Shown here: positions 25,788 to 33,349 of the stretch, one piece after another
How positions within the stretch are numbered: position 1 is the stretch's first letter
Layout: each line of letters begins with the position of its first letter
Source: Micromonospora arborensis
Lineage (GTDB): Bacteria > Actinomycetota > Actinomycetes > Mycobacteriales > Micromonosporaceae
Assembly (NCBI RefSeq): GCF_003205615.1
Contig: NZ_PYBV01000009.1
Span: 186,001-250,000 of the forward strand
Length of the DNA stretch: 64,000 bases
Direction of reading: 5' to 3'
Program-made: the position numbers and the translations under genes
The notes under the pieces: generated by a model
What the model saw: the letters and a program-made list of their open reading frames with translations, nothing else
Told to the model about the DNA's origin: nothing
Databases searched by the model: none

Positions 25788-26765
25788 TCAGCCAGTCTCT
25801 CGGACCAGGCGGTACAGGTCCCGGCGCAATGCCGGCCATTCGTCGACGACAGCATGCCGCGCGGCTCCCATCGCATCGACCGCAGCCACCCCATTGCCGA
25901 TCGCCGCGTAAAGGGCGTGGACAGCAGACGAACAGGCACGCACGTCGGCACCATGCGCCTTGAGGTAGACGATCCTCGACCGGGCATCCTCGTCCAGGGT
26001 CAGGCCTCGCTCGACGGCCTCCACCGCCCGCCTCACCAGATCGTCATCGCTGAACCTGAATCGCTTCGTCACGGCTCGCAAGGCAAGCGCCAGTGCCGCC
26101 CGCCGCACCGGCTCCGACGCGGCCCGCAGTCGCGCGTCAAGATCGGGCTCGTAGTGACCGAAGTTCGATGGCGGCCTAGGGTCAGAGGGAAACGAGCCAA
26201 GCCGCACCGTCACCCACGGCCCGGCTTCCGGGTCGGCCCCCTCGTCGCTCATCCACTCGGCCGGCAGCCGCACGCCGGTCCGCCGCTCGACAAACGCCAT
26301 TACCGCAGGTGTCACGTACTCCGTCCCCTGCGCGGCGCGCACGTCCTCCAGATCGTCGGCGAAGACGGACGGGTCATCGCCATGCCCCCGGTCAGGATCG
26401 TTCATGTCCATCCAGGCAAGCACCTTGCCGTACACCGCGTAGGTGACCCCGCCGTTGCCGTTGATGGTCCAGTCGACCGTGTGCACCCGCATGCCGTCAC
26501 TGAGCCAGCGCAAGACTTCAGGCCGGCTCAGCGCACAGCCGTCGTCCTGGAACACCACCACATTCGGGCCAATCTGAGCCAGGTCGGCGAGTTCGCCGGG
26601 GTTGTTGTCACCCGGCTCGACACGCCTGGCCCGCAAGCGCTTGATTACTCCGTCGATAGTGGCCTCGGCACTGGCCGGCTGAACAACCGCCCAGCTCAGC
26701 CCTTCGGCGAGCCAGTCCCGATCGGCCAGGAAATCGTCGTAGTAGCGCACCGGGTCCGACACCAT
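25788..26765 (-). CDS. DUF6461-like hypothetical protein
   Basis: The 325-residue protein begins with a domain resembling DUF6461 (AEGLSWAVVQPASAEATIDG, VVVFQDDGCALSRPEVLRWL, GGVTYAVYGKVLAWMDMNDP), a soluble family of unknown function common in actinomycetes, often next to immunity-like genes. The C-terminal 100 residues (PVRRAALALALRAVTKRFRF onwards) are helical. No signal peptide is seen. ATG 26765 is used. The family call is an inference from pattern resemblance. Confidence 0.6.
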   Translation of the reverse strand: MVSDPVRYYDDFLADRDWLAEGLSWAVVQPASAEATIDGVIKRLRARRVEPGDNNPGELADLAQIGPNVVVFQDDGCALSRPEVLRWLSDGMRVHTVDWTINGNGGVTYAVYGKVLAWMDMNDPDRGHGDDPSVFADDLEDVRAAQGTEYVTPAVMAFVERRTGVRLPAEWMSDEGADPEAGPWVTVRLGSFPSDPRPPSNFGHYEPDLDARLRAASEPVRRAALALALRAVTKRFRFSDDDLVRRAVEAVERGLTLDEDARSRIVYLKAHGADVRACSSAVHALYAAIGNGVAAVDAMGAARHAVVDEWPALRRDLYRLVRETG

Positions 26766-26937
26766 CGAAAAACAGTACGACGATCACCGCCCCCGGTGGT
26801 GTCCCAGCTATAGGCCATCTCCACGGAGGTGAACGACACCCCGGAGGTGCCCGTCTTCACCGCCGAGAGCAGGCAGCCGAGCTGGCGCGGGCCTTTCGAT
26901 ACGAGGAGAGCCCTGCCTTGAGCCGTAGGGTCTTCTC
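26766..26937 (-). other. Coding-like orphan stretch without a gene
   Basis: A minus-strand frame through this gap reads LLSAVKTGTSGVSFTSVEMA then YSWDTTGG with strong third-position G/C, then decays. No start codon or complete domain accompanies it, and I do not recognise it. It may be the remnant of a lost gene. Confidence 0.3.
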
Positions 26938-27156
26938 GTGGTTGACACCGATGAGGCAGTCCAGATAGCGACCCGATTCCTGGCCGGTCGCCACGCGGAG
27001 CTTCCGGATCAGCGCGAACTGCCAAGCGTGCAAGAGGTGACGGTCGAGCAGGTGGCAACCCCGACCGGCGAGCGGCGTTGCCACATCGTGAGCTTCGGAT
27101 GGCCCGTCCGGGTAGCTGTCGACGAGGAAACGGGCGACGCGGACATGCTGCGGTAA
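26938..27156 (+). CDS. Small hypothetical protein, YrhB/Imm35-like
   Basis: The 72-residue protein (start VDTDEAVQIATRFLAGRHAE, later ERRCHIVSFGWPVRVAVDEE) has one N-terminal helix followed by beta strands, a pattern seen in YrhB and immunity protein 35-type small proteins. GTG 26938 has no strong Shine-Dalgarno sequence. If the assignment is right, it could be a solitary immunity-type protein; no toxin gene is visible nearby. It is convergent with the Nudix gene. Confidence 0.45.
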   Translation: MVDTDEAVQIATRFLAGRHAELPDQRELPSVQEVTVEQVATPTGERRCHIVSFGWPVRVAVDEETGDADMLR

Positions 27157-27193
27157 AGGGCGGATCTGCCGATGACGCCGTGCTCGGCCATGA

Positions 27194-27619
27194 TCAGGCC
27201 CGGTGCTCGGCAAGCACCCTGTTGAACATCGCAAGGTAGCTGTCGTGAGCCAAGGACAAGTCTCCGAGTGCGTCTTCCGTGAACCACGCGACGGCATCGT
27301 GTTCGTCTGGCGCAACGTTGACCGGGGACCCCGTCCACGCTTCGATCAGCCAGATTTGCATGTCGAACGTGTCGGTGTGAACTTCTCGCAGGGGCGGACC
27401 CAACGGCGCCGCGACGTCGATGCCCAATTCCTCTCGGAGCTCTCGAGCAAGTGCCCGGCCGGGAAGTTCGCCGGGCTCCACGTGGCCACCGGGCAGATCC
27501 CAAACGTCGGGGTACCAACGGCGCTGGGGAGATCGGTGACAAAGCAGTAGCCGGTTGCCGTCCCGCAGTAACGCCGCGACGATGCGGGCCTTGGGAGAGT
27601 CGTCCACAGATATTGACAC
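27194..27619 (-). CDS. Nudix hydrolase (MutT-like)
   Basis: The 141-residue protein carries a complete Nudix box, GGHVEPGELPGRALARELRE then ELGI, matching Gx5Ex7REUxEExGU, with the first strand KARIVAALLRDGNRLLLCHR. Nudix enzymes hydrolyse nucleoside diphosphates linked to other groups (for example oxidised nucleotides); the substrate is unknown. GTG 27619 is chosen because CAGAAT ends six bases upstream, suggesting a leaderless start; GTG 27652 in frame is an alternative that adds 11 residues. Confidence 0.85.
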   Translation of the reverse strand: MSISVDDSPKARIVAALLRDGNRLLLCHRSPQRRWYPDVWDLPGGHVEPGELPGRALARELREELGIDVAAPLGPPLREVHTDTFDMQIWLIEAWTGSPVNVAPDEHDAVAWFTEDALGDLSLAHDSYLAMFNRVLAEHRA

Positions 27620-27940
27620 CGGCGTATTCTGCCACCCCTCGTGAGCCGACACTGTGCCGTGCCGAACGGCGGCCGCACTGCTCGACGAAATCGAGGCACC
27701 CCGCCACCACCGCGCCGCCGTGACTGTCCGGGGGGGTGTGATGCTCGAGCCGCCAACGCAGGGCCAGCCTGAGTTACCAGATCTGCGCTCGCTCGTCGAC
27801 GAACCGGGGCGGCTCGCCAAGGAAACAGCCGACCGGGACGGGCCCGTGCGCGATGTCGACCCCTGCCTCTGCACTGTCAGCCCCGGACACCACCGTGGCC
27901 CGTGGTCGGCCCGGCTTGCGCTCCGCGATGAACCTGCCCT
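27620..27940 (-). other. 321-base gap with a coding-like tail
   Basis: Within this gap the minus-strand frame 27774-27940 reads GVDIAHGPVPVGCFLGEPPR then FVDERAQIW and stops at TAA, with about 80 percent G/C at third positions. It begins in the +2 frame right after the stop of the DUF7336-like gene and lacks a clear start codon. It could be the tail of a gene shifted out of frame or a remnant. Nothing else is recognised. Confidence 0.3.
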
Positions 27941-28234
27941 TCAGTCGGCCTGACCGTCGGCGGCGATGGAAACGAAACCGTCGTTCCACTGGTCCTCGTC
28001 GAGGCTGTAGCGGTTGAGGTAGAAGCAGTCGGGCTCGTCGCGGAAGCCAGGCAACTTCCTGGCTCGCTGTATCCGTTCCTCCGCTCGTGCCTCCGACGAG
28101 TACACCCCCAGAATCTTGAGATCGTCGCCGTCTTCCTCGTCCCAGACCAGCTCGCAGGCTTCGTCCCGGTGCGTTGTCGGTCGCCCGTCGAGCCACCGGG
28201 CGTGGCGGACGTGCCAGAGCAGGAAGACCTCCAT
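27941..28234 (-). CDS. DUF7336-like small protein
   Basis: The 97-residue protein begins MEVFLLWHVRHARW and has KILGVYSSEARAEERIQRAR, KLPGFRDEPDCFYLNRYSLD and EDQWNDGFVSI, the pattern of the DUF7336 family (strand-helix-strand, unknown function). It is soluble and without a signal sequence. ATG 28234 is well placed at the conserved first strand; the frame is open farther upstream but with no family match. The 304-base gap 28235-28538 up to the next gene holds only a weak -10-like TACGGT and no gene I can support. Confidence 0.8.
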   Translation of the reverse strand: MEVFLLWHVRHARWLDGRPTTHRDEACELVWDEEDGDDLKILGVYSSEARAEERIQRARKLPGFRDEPDCFYLNRYSLDEDQWNDGFVSIAADGQAD

Positions 28235-28538
28235 GCGGGCGCACGCTACCCGCCACCGCGCTGTCTGCTGGGGGGCCGCGTGACCGATCCGCGACACGGG
28301 CGCGCCGCCCGAGACAACGAAGCCGTACGCATGAAGACGCTCCTCGCACCCCGGTGCGACGTCACAGGACCGGCAACGGTCCCACCCGGGTGACCAGCCG
28401 GCGGATGGCCTCCCCGCCGTCCGGGGGAGCAGCCGGCGACGCCGGCCACTGATACGGTCCTGGCACCAGCCATGGAGCGTGATGTATCCGACCGGAAAGT
28501 CGGGTCCTGCGTGGACTCCTGGCAGAAACGGGGACAAC

Positions 28539-30326
28539 ATGAATAGCAGGGTGCTGCGCGCACTAGGCGCCGCAGCGATGGCCGGGCTGATGGCCGTCAT
28601 GGGCCTCACCGGGCCGGCGCAAGCGGCGGAGGCCGCCGGGCTGGACGGCACGATCACCAACAAGTTGACTGGCGAGCCCGTCGCCGGTGCGGGGATCGTG
28701 ATCCAGCAGCAGGACGGTTCCAACTGGAACTTCACCAACAGCGACACCGACGGGCGCTTCGCCTTCCCGGACACGCCGGCCGGCGAGTACACCGTCCAGG
28801 TCAACGCGAACGGTTACGTCGAGGAGTACCTCTACGGCCACCAGAACAGCTGGGAGGCCGACCTGATCACGGTCCCGGCCACCCTCCAGATCCCGCTGAT
28901 GCCCATCCAGTACGGCGACGTCGCTGGCCGGGTGGTGGACCAGAAGGGTGCGGGCATCGCCCACGTCGGGGTCCAACTGCGACGCGGCGCCAACTGGGTG
29001 GCCGACACGGTGACCAACAACCAGGGGCGGTACCGCTTCGAGCGGATCGAGACCACCTCCAACTACACGGCACAGTTCACCTTCCCGAGCGGCCAGGTGC
29101 TCTTCAACGGCGGAGTCGAGTCCGAGTACGACGCTCCCCCCTTCACCGTGACGGCGAACAAGACGACCACCGTCAACCTCACCCGGCCCCCGGTCGGGAA
29201 CCTCATGGTCCGCGCGGTCGACAAGAAGACCGGCGCCGCGATCGCCGGCTACTGCTGGTACCCGCAGGACGGCCCGTTCTCGTTCCACACCACCTGCACC
29301 GACGAACTGGGCCGGGCCCGGTTCCAGGACATGCCGGTCGGCACCTACCGCGGCGGCGGCTACGACCCCAACAAGGTCTACGTCAACGGCCTGTTCGGCC
29401 CGGTGACCGTGACCGAGAACGAGACGACCCGGGCGACCGTCAAGCTGGAGAAGTCGGTAAGCCTGCACGTCGACCTCGTCGACGCGGCCACCGGCGACCC
29501 GGTCAACGGCGCCTGCGTCACCCTGGCCGACCCGGTGTACACCGACGTCGGCCAGAACGGCAGATGCGGTTCCGAGGTGGACTACGACAACCTGTTCGCC
29601 GAGGAGCATTTCCGGCTCTTCGTCGCTCCGTACGACGAGGAGCACGGGGCACAGTGGGTCTCGAAGACCGGTGGCGGCACGGGCGACCCGGCGAAGGCCA
29701 AGGTCTTCAAGCCGGTGCCGGGCGAGCGCATCCGGGTGACCGTCAAGCTGGACGGCGCCGGCAGCGTGACCGGCGTCGTGCGGGACGCCGCGACGGGAAC
29801 CGCCGTGCGCGACGTCTGCCCGACCCCGACCGGGCCGGCCTTTTCCTACACCGAGGGTCCCAACGCCAACTGCACCTACGACGGCGGTCAGTACACGATC
29901 CGCAACCTCGGCCCGTACCAGTGGAAGCTGGCCTTCCCGGCGTACGACGGCCAGCACGCCTGGGCATGGTCGGGCAACGCGGTGAGCCGAGCGTCCGCGA
30001 CGCCGGTGCAGGTGGTGGCCGGCGAAACCGTCACGCTGGATGCGGCGCTGCCGGCCACGGGCACGATCAGCGGCACCGTCACCGTGCCTGACGGCACCTG
30101 CCTGACGTGCGTGGGCATCACCGCTGTCGACGCGACGACCGGCGACTGGGCAGGCATCCAGCCGTCGGTCCGCTCGGACGGCACGTTCACCATGAAGGGC
30201 CTCAACACGCAGGACGTGCGGCTCCTCTACAGCGTGGGCGACGGCCGGGTGGCGTACCCGAACCTCATCCACACCACCGCGGGTAAGGCCGTCACCGGCA
30301 TCACGATCACCGTGCCGGCGGCGTAG
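28539..30326 (+). CDS. Secreted protein with repeated carboxypeptidase-regulatory-like (Ig-fold) domains
   Basis: The 595-residue protein has a signal peptide (RVLRALGAAAMAGLMAVMGL, Ala-x-Ala cleavage near AQAAEAA). Several CarboxypepD_reg-type beta domains follow, each with a G/V..G.V.D..TG...AGA-like strand and a DGRF-F...PAGEYTVQV-like strand (e.g. GLDGTITNKLTGEPVAGAGI, GRFAFPDTPAGEYTVQV, GDVAGRVVDQKGAGIAHVGV). Such domains act as extracellular adhesion or structural modules. ATG 28539 has GGGGAC upstream and gives the best signal peptide. There is no C-terminal sorting signal or anchor. Ends before an 18-bp terminator. Confidence 0.83.
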   Translation: MNSRVLRALGAAAMAGLMAVMGLTGPAQAAEAAGLDGTITNKLTGEPVAGAGIVIQQQDGSNWNFTNSDTDGRFAFPDTPAGEYTVQVNANGYVEEYLYGHQNSWEADLITVPATLQIPLMPIQYGDVAGRVVDQKGAGIAHVGVQLRRGANWVADTVTNNQGRYRFERIETTSNYTAQFTFPSGQVLFNGGVESEYDAPPFTVTANKTTTVNLTRPPVGNLMVRAVDKKTGAAIAGYCWYPQDGPFSFHTTCTDELGRARFQDMPVGTYRGGGYDPNKVYVNGLFGPVTVTENETTRATVKLEKSVSLHVDLVDAATGDPVNGACVTLADPVYTDVGQNGRCGSEVDYDNLFAEEHFRLFVAPYDEEHGAQWVSKTGGGTGDPAKAKVFKPVPGERIRVTVKLDGAGSVTGVVRDAATGTAVRDVCPTPTGPAFSYTEGPNANCTYDGGQYTIRNLGPYQWKLAFPAYDGQHAWAWSGNAVSRASATPVQVVAGETVTLDAALPATGTISGTVTVPDGTCLTCVGITAVDATTGDWAGIQPSVRSDGTFTMKGLNTQDVRLLYSVGDGRVAYPNLIHTTAGKAVTGITITVPAA

Positions 30327-30374
30327 CGCCGGAGAGGCAGCGGGCACGACAAACGCAAGAAGCGATAGCGACGA

Positions 30375-30416
30375 CTGAGGCCCCAGCCAGGAAACCGATC
30401 CTGGCTGGGGCCTCAG
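30375..30416. terminator. Strong bidirectional terminator hairpin
   Basis: Perfect 18-bp arms 30375-30392 and 30399-30416 with loop AACCGA. It terminates the secreted protein gene on the plus strand and lies 3 bases past the 3' end of tRNA-Gly on the minus strand. Confidence 0.9.
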
Positions 30417-30418
30417 GG

Positions 30419-30492
30419 TGGAGCGGGTGACGGGAATCGAACCCGCACTGTCAGCTTGGGAAGCTGATGTTCTGCCATTGAACTACACCCGC
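30419..30492 (-). tRNA. tRNA-Gly (anticodon CCC)
   Basis: A full cloverleaf can be folded: acceptor GCGGGTG/CACCCGC, D-arm with GTAGTTCAATGGCAGAAC, anticodon stem TCAGC/GCTGA with loop TTCCCAA (anticodon CCC), and T-arm GCGGGTTCGATTCCCGT. The discriminator is T and CCA is encoded. It decodes GGG. The gene is monocistronic. Confidence 0.95.
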
Positions 30493-30631
30493 AAGCGGCA
30501 CCACTGTACCCGAGTCGCCCGGCATGTGCACCCAGGCACCCCCGCGTGGTGCTGCTCTCGCGCGTACACCCGGTGCCGGCCCCGTCACGACGGGGTCGGC
30601 ACCGGCGCCTCGGACCAGGACCCGACCGAGG

Positions 30632-31189
30632 TCAGGCGGCCGTGCACTGGACGTCGCGGCTGAGCCGGGTAGGGCGCGTCTGCGGTACGGCGAGCGGCGC
30701 GGCCGCCGCCGACGGGGCGTGCGGGTCGAGCCAGACCCGGACAGCCGGCCGGCCCGGGCTGAGGCCCGGAATGCCGGCGATGTGCTGCTCACGGCGGGTC
30801 AGCATCGCCACGTCGACGGTGAACTCGAACAGTTGCCAGTCGACCTGCGGCTCGGCGCGGGCGCCCTGCGCCAACCGGGCCACCCGCGCCGGATCGGTGA
30901 CCGGGCGGGCACGACCCGCCACGTACGCCTCGTCGTCGCTCTCTTCCGGCGGGAACGAGTGGAGCGCGTAACGGCCGTCGCGTTCGAGGTCACGGCGTTT
31001 CGGAGAGTCGATGATGAAGCAGAACAGGCCCTCGTCGGTGATGACCGGCGAGACCGGATGGACCCGGGGCCCGCCGTCGGCGCGGACCGTGGCCAGGTAG
31101 CCGAAGCCCGGCCCGTACTGCTGGAGGAGAACGCGGATCCCGTCGGCGAGTCGGGGCTCGTCGGCGGCGAATTCGGACCAGGAAGCCAT
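30632..31189 (-). CDS. Pyridoxamine 5'-phosphate oxidase-like family protein
   Basis: The 185-residue protein has the split-barrel flavin-binding fold: [40 protein letters not shown] and [19 protein letters not shown]. These proteins use FMN, F420 or heme and include F420-dependent reductases; the cofactor and substrate are unknown here. The C-terminal 50 residues are Arg/Pro/Ala-rich and unlike the core. It is divergent from dcd. Confidence 0.85.
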   Translation of the reverse strand: MASWSEFAADEPRLADGIRVLLQQYGPGFGYLATVRADGGPRVHPVSPVITDEGLFCFIIDSPKRRDLERDGRYALHSFPPEESDDEAYVAGRARPVTDPARVARLAQGARAEPQVDWQLFEFTVDVAMLTRREQHIAGIPGLSPGRPAVRVWLDPHAPSAAAAPLAVPQTRPTRLSRDVQCTAA

Positions 31190-31288
31190 GTGGACATTCT
31201 ATCGAACAAATGTACGAGCAGCGACCTCGACGCGCTGGTCACTGCCACCGAATCCGATGGCTCTGGGTGGCGCGGCTATGGTGGTCCG

Positions 31289-31867
31289 ATGCTGCTCTCC
31301 GACCGCGACCTGGTCTCCGAGATCAAGGCCGGCACGCTGGGCCTGGAGCCGTTCGAGCCCACCCTGGTTCAACCTTCCAGCATCGACGTGCGACTCGACC
31401 GGCTGTTCCGGGTCTTCAACAACCACCTCTACACACACATCGACCCGGCGATGCAGCAGGACGACCTGACCTCGGCGGTCGAGGTGCCCGACGGCGAGCC
31501 GTTCGTGCTGCACCCGGGGGAGTTCGTGCTCGCCTCGACGCTGGAGGTCATCTCGCTGGGCGACCAGCTCGCCGGCCGGCTGGAGGGGAAGAGTTCGCTG
31601 GGCCGGCTCGGGCTGCTCACGCACTCCACCGCCGGCTTCATCGACCCCGGTTTCTCCGGTCACGTGACGCTGGAGCTGTCCAACGTGGCGAACCTGCCGA
31701 TCACCCTCTGGCCGGGCATGAAGATCGGGCAGCTCTGCATCTTCCGGCTCTCCTCGCCGGCTGAGCACCCGTACGGCTCGGTGGTCTACGGCTCGCGCTA
31801 CCAGGGCCAGCGGGGGCCGACGCCGAGTCGCGCCTGGCAGCACTGGCGCACCTGGCCAACTCGCTGA
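31289..31867 (+). CDS. dcd: dCTP deaminase (dUMP-forming or dUTP-producing type)
   Basis: The 192-residue protein contains the Dcd hallmarks [40 protein letters not shown] and [15 protein letters not shown], plus the C-terminal [15 protein letters not shown]. It supplies dUMP or dUTP from dCTP in pyrimidine deoxynucleotide synthesis; in actinobacteria Dcd is often bifunctional (deaminase and dUTPase). TATGGT (31277-31282) lies six bases before ATG 31289, indicating a leaderless transcript. Length is normal. Confidence 0.95.
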   Translation: MLLSDRDLVSEIKAGTLGLEPFEPTLVQPSSIDVRLDRLFRVFNNHLYTHIDPAMQQDDLTSAVEVPDGEPFVLHPGEFVLASTLEVISLGDQLAGRLEGKSSLGRLGLLTHSTAGFIDPGFSGHVTLELSNVANLPITLWPGMKIGQLCIFRLSSPAEHPYGSVVYGSRYQGQRGPTPSRAWQHWRTWPTR

Positions 31868-31880
31868 ATCCGTAACGACG

Positions 31881-31912
31881 AGGGCCCGCCGCGACGAATC
31901 GCGACGGGCCCT
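31881..31912. terminator. Bidirectional hairpin between dcd and the first NlpC/P60 gene
   Basis: 14-bp arms 31881-31894 and 31899-31912 with one mismatch and loop CGAA, between two convergent genes. Confidence 0.78.
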
Positions 31913-31926
31913 TCGGTCACCCTCGA

Positions 31927-32967
31927 TCAGCCTGGGCGGCCGTAGCTGTGGATCGGGCCGTCGTCGACCTTCTTCATCTTGACCGGTTGACCGGCCTGCG
32001 AGGCGTGCACCACCCAGCCGTTGCCGACGTACATGCCGACGTGGTGGATGTCGCTGTAGTAGAAGACCAGGTCACCGGGGCGCAGATCGGCCTTGCTGAC
32101 GTTCTTGGTCGCGCGGCTCTGCGCGGCGGCGTTGTGGGGCAGTGACACGCCGGCCTTCGCCCAGGCGGCGAGCATCAGGCCGGAGCAGTCGTACGAGTTC
32201 GGGCCCTCGGCACCCCACACGTAGGGCTTGCCGATCTGGGCGCAGGCGAACTTGACCGCCGTGCCCGCGGCGCCGCCGGGATAGCTGGCGGGGCACGGTG
32301 CCGGGCGCAGCGGGCCGCCGCCACCGTTGCCGTACACCTTGAGGCGCAGCTTCTGCAGCTTGTCGATCTCGTCGTTGATCTGCTTCTTCTTCGCGGCCAG
32401 CTGGGCCTCGGTACGGGTCAGCTGGGCCACCATCTCGTCCAGCGGCGCCTTCTGCGCGGCCAGGTCGTCGCGCAGGTCGGCCACCTGCCGCACGTCCTGC
32501 TGCTGGTTGTGCGCGAAGCGGTCGAGCATCTCGAGTTGGCCGACGACCTCGCTGGGTGACCGGCTGCCCAGCACCGCGTTGACGGTCGCGACGTTCTCGC
32601 CCTTGTACGCGCGCACGGCCAGGGCGCTGACCTTGTTCATCGCGGCGTCGACCTGACGCTCCAGCGGGGCGATCCGGGCGGCCACCGCGTCGGCCTGCCT
32701 GCGCTTCACGGCGAGGTCGGCCCGGGTGGCGTTGTGCTGTTCGATGATCGGTTCGAGCTTGTTCCAGTCGGCGTCGATCTGACGCTCGATCTCGGCGACG
32801 CTCGGGTCGGCGTGGGCCGCCGTGGCGCTGCCTGTCAGGACGACGGCGACGCCGATCAGTGCGGCGAGAGCGGTGCTGAAGCGGGAACTGCGTGGGCGCG
32901 GCACGATCGACGTCGGGCCGGCTGATGCCGGCCGCCCGAACGACGGCCGCGGGGCATGGAGTGCCAC
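31927..32967 (-). CDS. NlpC/P60 peptidoglycan endopeptidase, riboswitch-controlled
   Basis: The 346-residue secreted protein has a signal peptide (TALAALIGVAVVLTGSATAA, cut near AHA), a coiled-coil region (about 55-215) and a C-terminal NlpC/P60 domain. In that domain, YDCSGLMLAAWAKAG holds the catalytic Cys and LVFYYSDIHHVGMYVGNG the catalytic His. RipA-like enzymes of this layout cleave D-Glu-mDAP bonds in the wall during growth and separation. GTG 32967 is preceded by AAGGAG at 12 bases. A c-di-AMP (ydaO) riboswitch precedes it (32993-33108), linking it to c-di-AMP control of the cell wall. Confidence 0.93.
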   Translation of the reverse strand: MALHAPRPSFGRPASAGPTSIVPRPRSSRFSTALAALIGVAVVLTGSATAAHADPSVAEIERQIDADWNKLEPIIEQHNATRADLAVKRRQADAVAARIAPLERQVDAAMNKVSALAVRAYKGENVATVNAVLGSRSPSEVVGQLEMLDRFAHNQQQDVRQVADLRDDLAAQKAPLDEMVAQLTRTEAQLAAKKKQINDEIDKLQKLRLKVYGNGGGGPLRPAPCPASYPGGAAGTAVKFACAQIGKPYVWGAEGPNSYDCSGLMLAAWAKAGVSLPHNAAAQSRATKNVSKADLRPGDLVFYYSDIHHVGMYVGNGWVVHASQAGQPVKMKKVDDGPIHSYGRPG

Positions 32968-32992
32968 CGGGGTTCCGTACTCCTTCTTCCTG

Positions 32993-33108
32993 ACCGCCTA
33001 CCGGGTTAGCTGACGGGTTCGGGCGGGAAGTCGGCGCCCTACCGCAATCGCTGCGGATTCACCCCGGGGGACCTGGGTCCCCGGTTCGTTCGGAAACGAC
33101 TCGGCGGT
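32993..33108 (-). ncRNA. ydaO/yuaA riboswitch (c-di-AMP)
   Basis: The leader on the minus strand holds the ydaO consensus in order: GGGGACCC, GGGGTGAATC, GGTAGGGC, TTCCCGCCCGAACCC and the 3' block CCCGTCAGCTAACCC then GTAGGCGG. The closing stem ACCGCC (33103-33108) pairs with GGCGGT (32993-32998). These elements bind c-di-AMP and, in actinobacteria, control cell-wall hydrolase genes, usually turning them off when c-di-AMP is high. The downstream gene is an NlpC/P60 endopeptidase, the typical target. Confidence 0.92.
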
Positions 33109-33163
33109 GTCGGTCCGTTACCGCCCGGGCTGGGCGGAGCTGCTATCGGGCCGACGAATGACC

Positions 33164-33193
33164 AGAGTAGAGACGCCTGTTACCGATCCGCAA
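33164..33193 (-). promoter_or_regulatory. Promoter for the ydaO-controlled NlpC/P60 gene
   Basis: On the minus strand TTGCGG (33188-33193) and TACTCT (33164-33169) are separated by 18 bases. Transcription from about 33157 would give a leader of roughly 190 bases that includes the whole riboswitch. The -35 region also contains a sequence resembling GTTACCGATC. Confidence 0.55.
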
Positions 33194-33310
33194 CCCGTAC
33201 GGCCGTGACACTCCGTACCGATCAGGGAGGGTCACGGGCCGTACGCGAAGATTTCTTTCTCGACGCGTCGAGGCATGGAAAGGTATTGACGCAGACTCCC
33301 GGGCGGCGCG

Positions 33311-33326
33311 AAGGTGACCTCACCTT
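33311..33326. promoter_or_regulatory. Perfect palindrome upstream of the secreted amidase
   Basis: AAGGTGA-CC-TCACCTT has 7-bp perfect arms and lies 24 bases before ATG 33350. It is a candidate operator for an unidentified regulator. Confidence 0.4.
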
Positions 33327-33349
33327 ATTCGTGGAATCTAGGGGGTTCG

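Noticed and set aside
30050..30064. LPATG sortase-like motif in the secreted repeat protein
   Set aside because: The motif is 80 residues from the end and is not followed by a hydrophobic segment and positive tail, so it is not a sorting signal.
33179..33194. GTTACCGATCCGCAAC resembling the acyl-CoA dehydrogenase operator
   Set aside because: One half is not conserved and the site overlaps the -35 of a wall hydrolase promoter; I consider it chance similarity.
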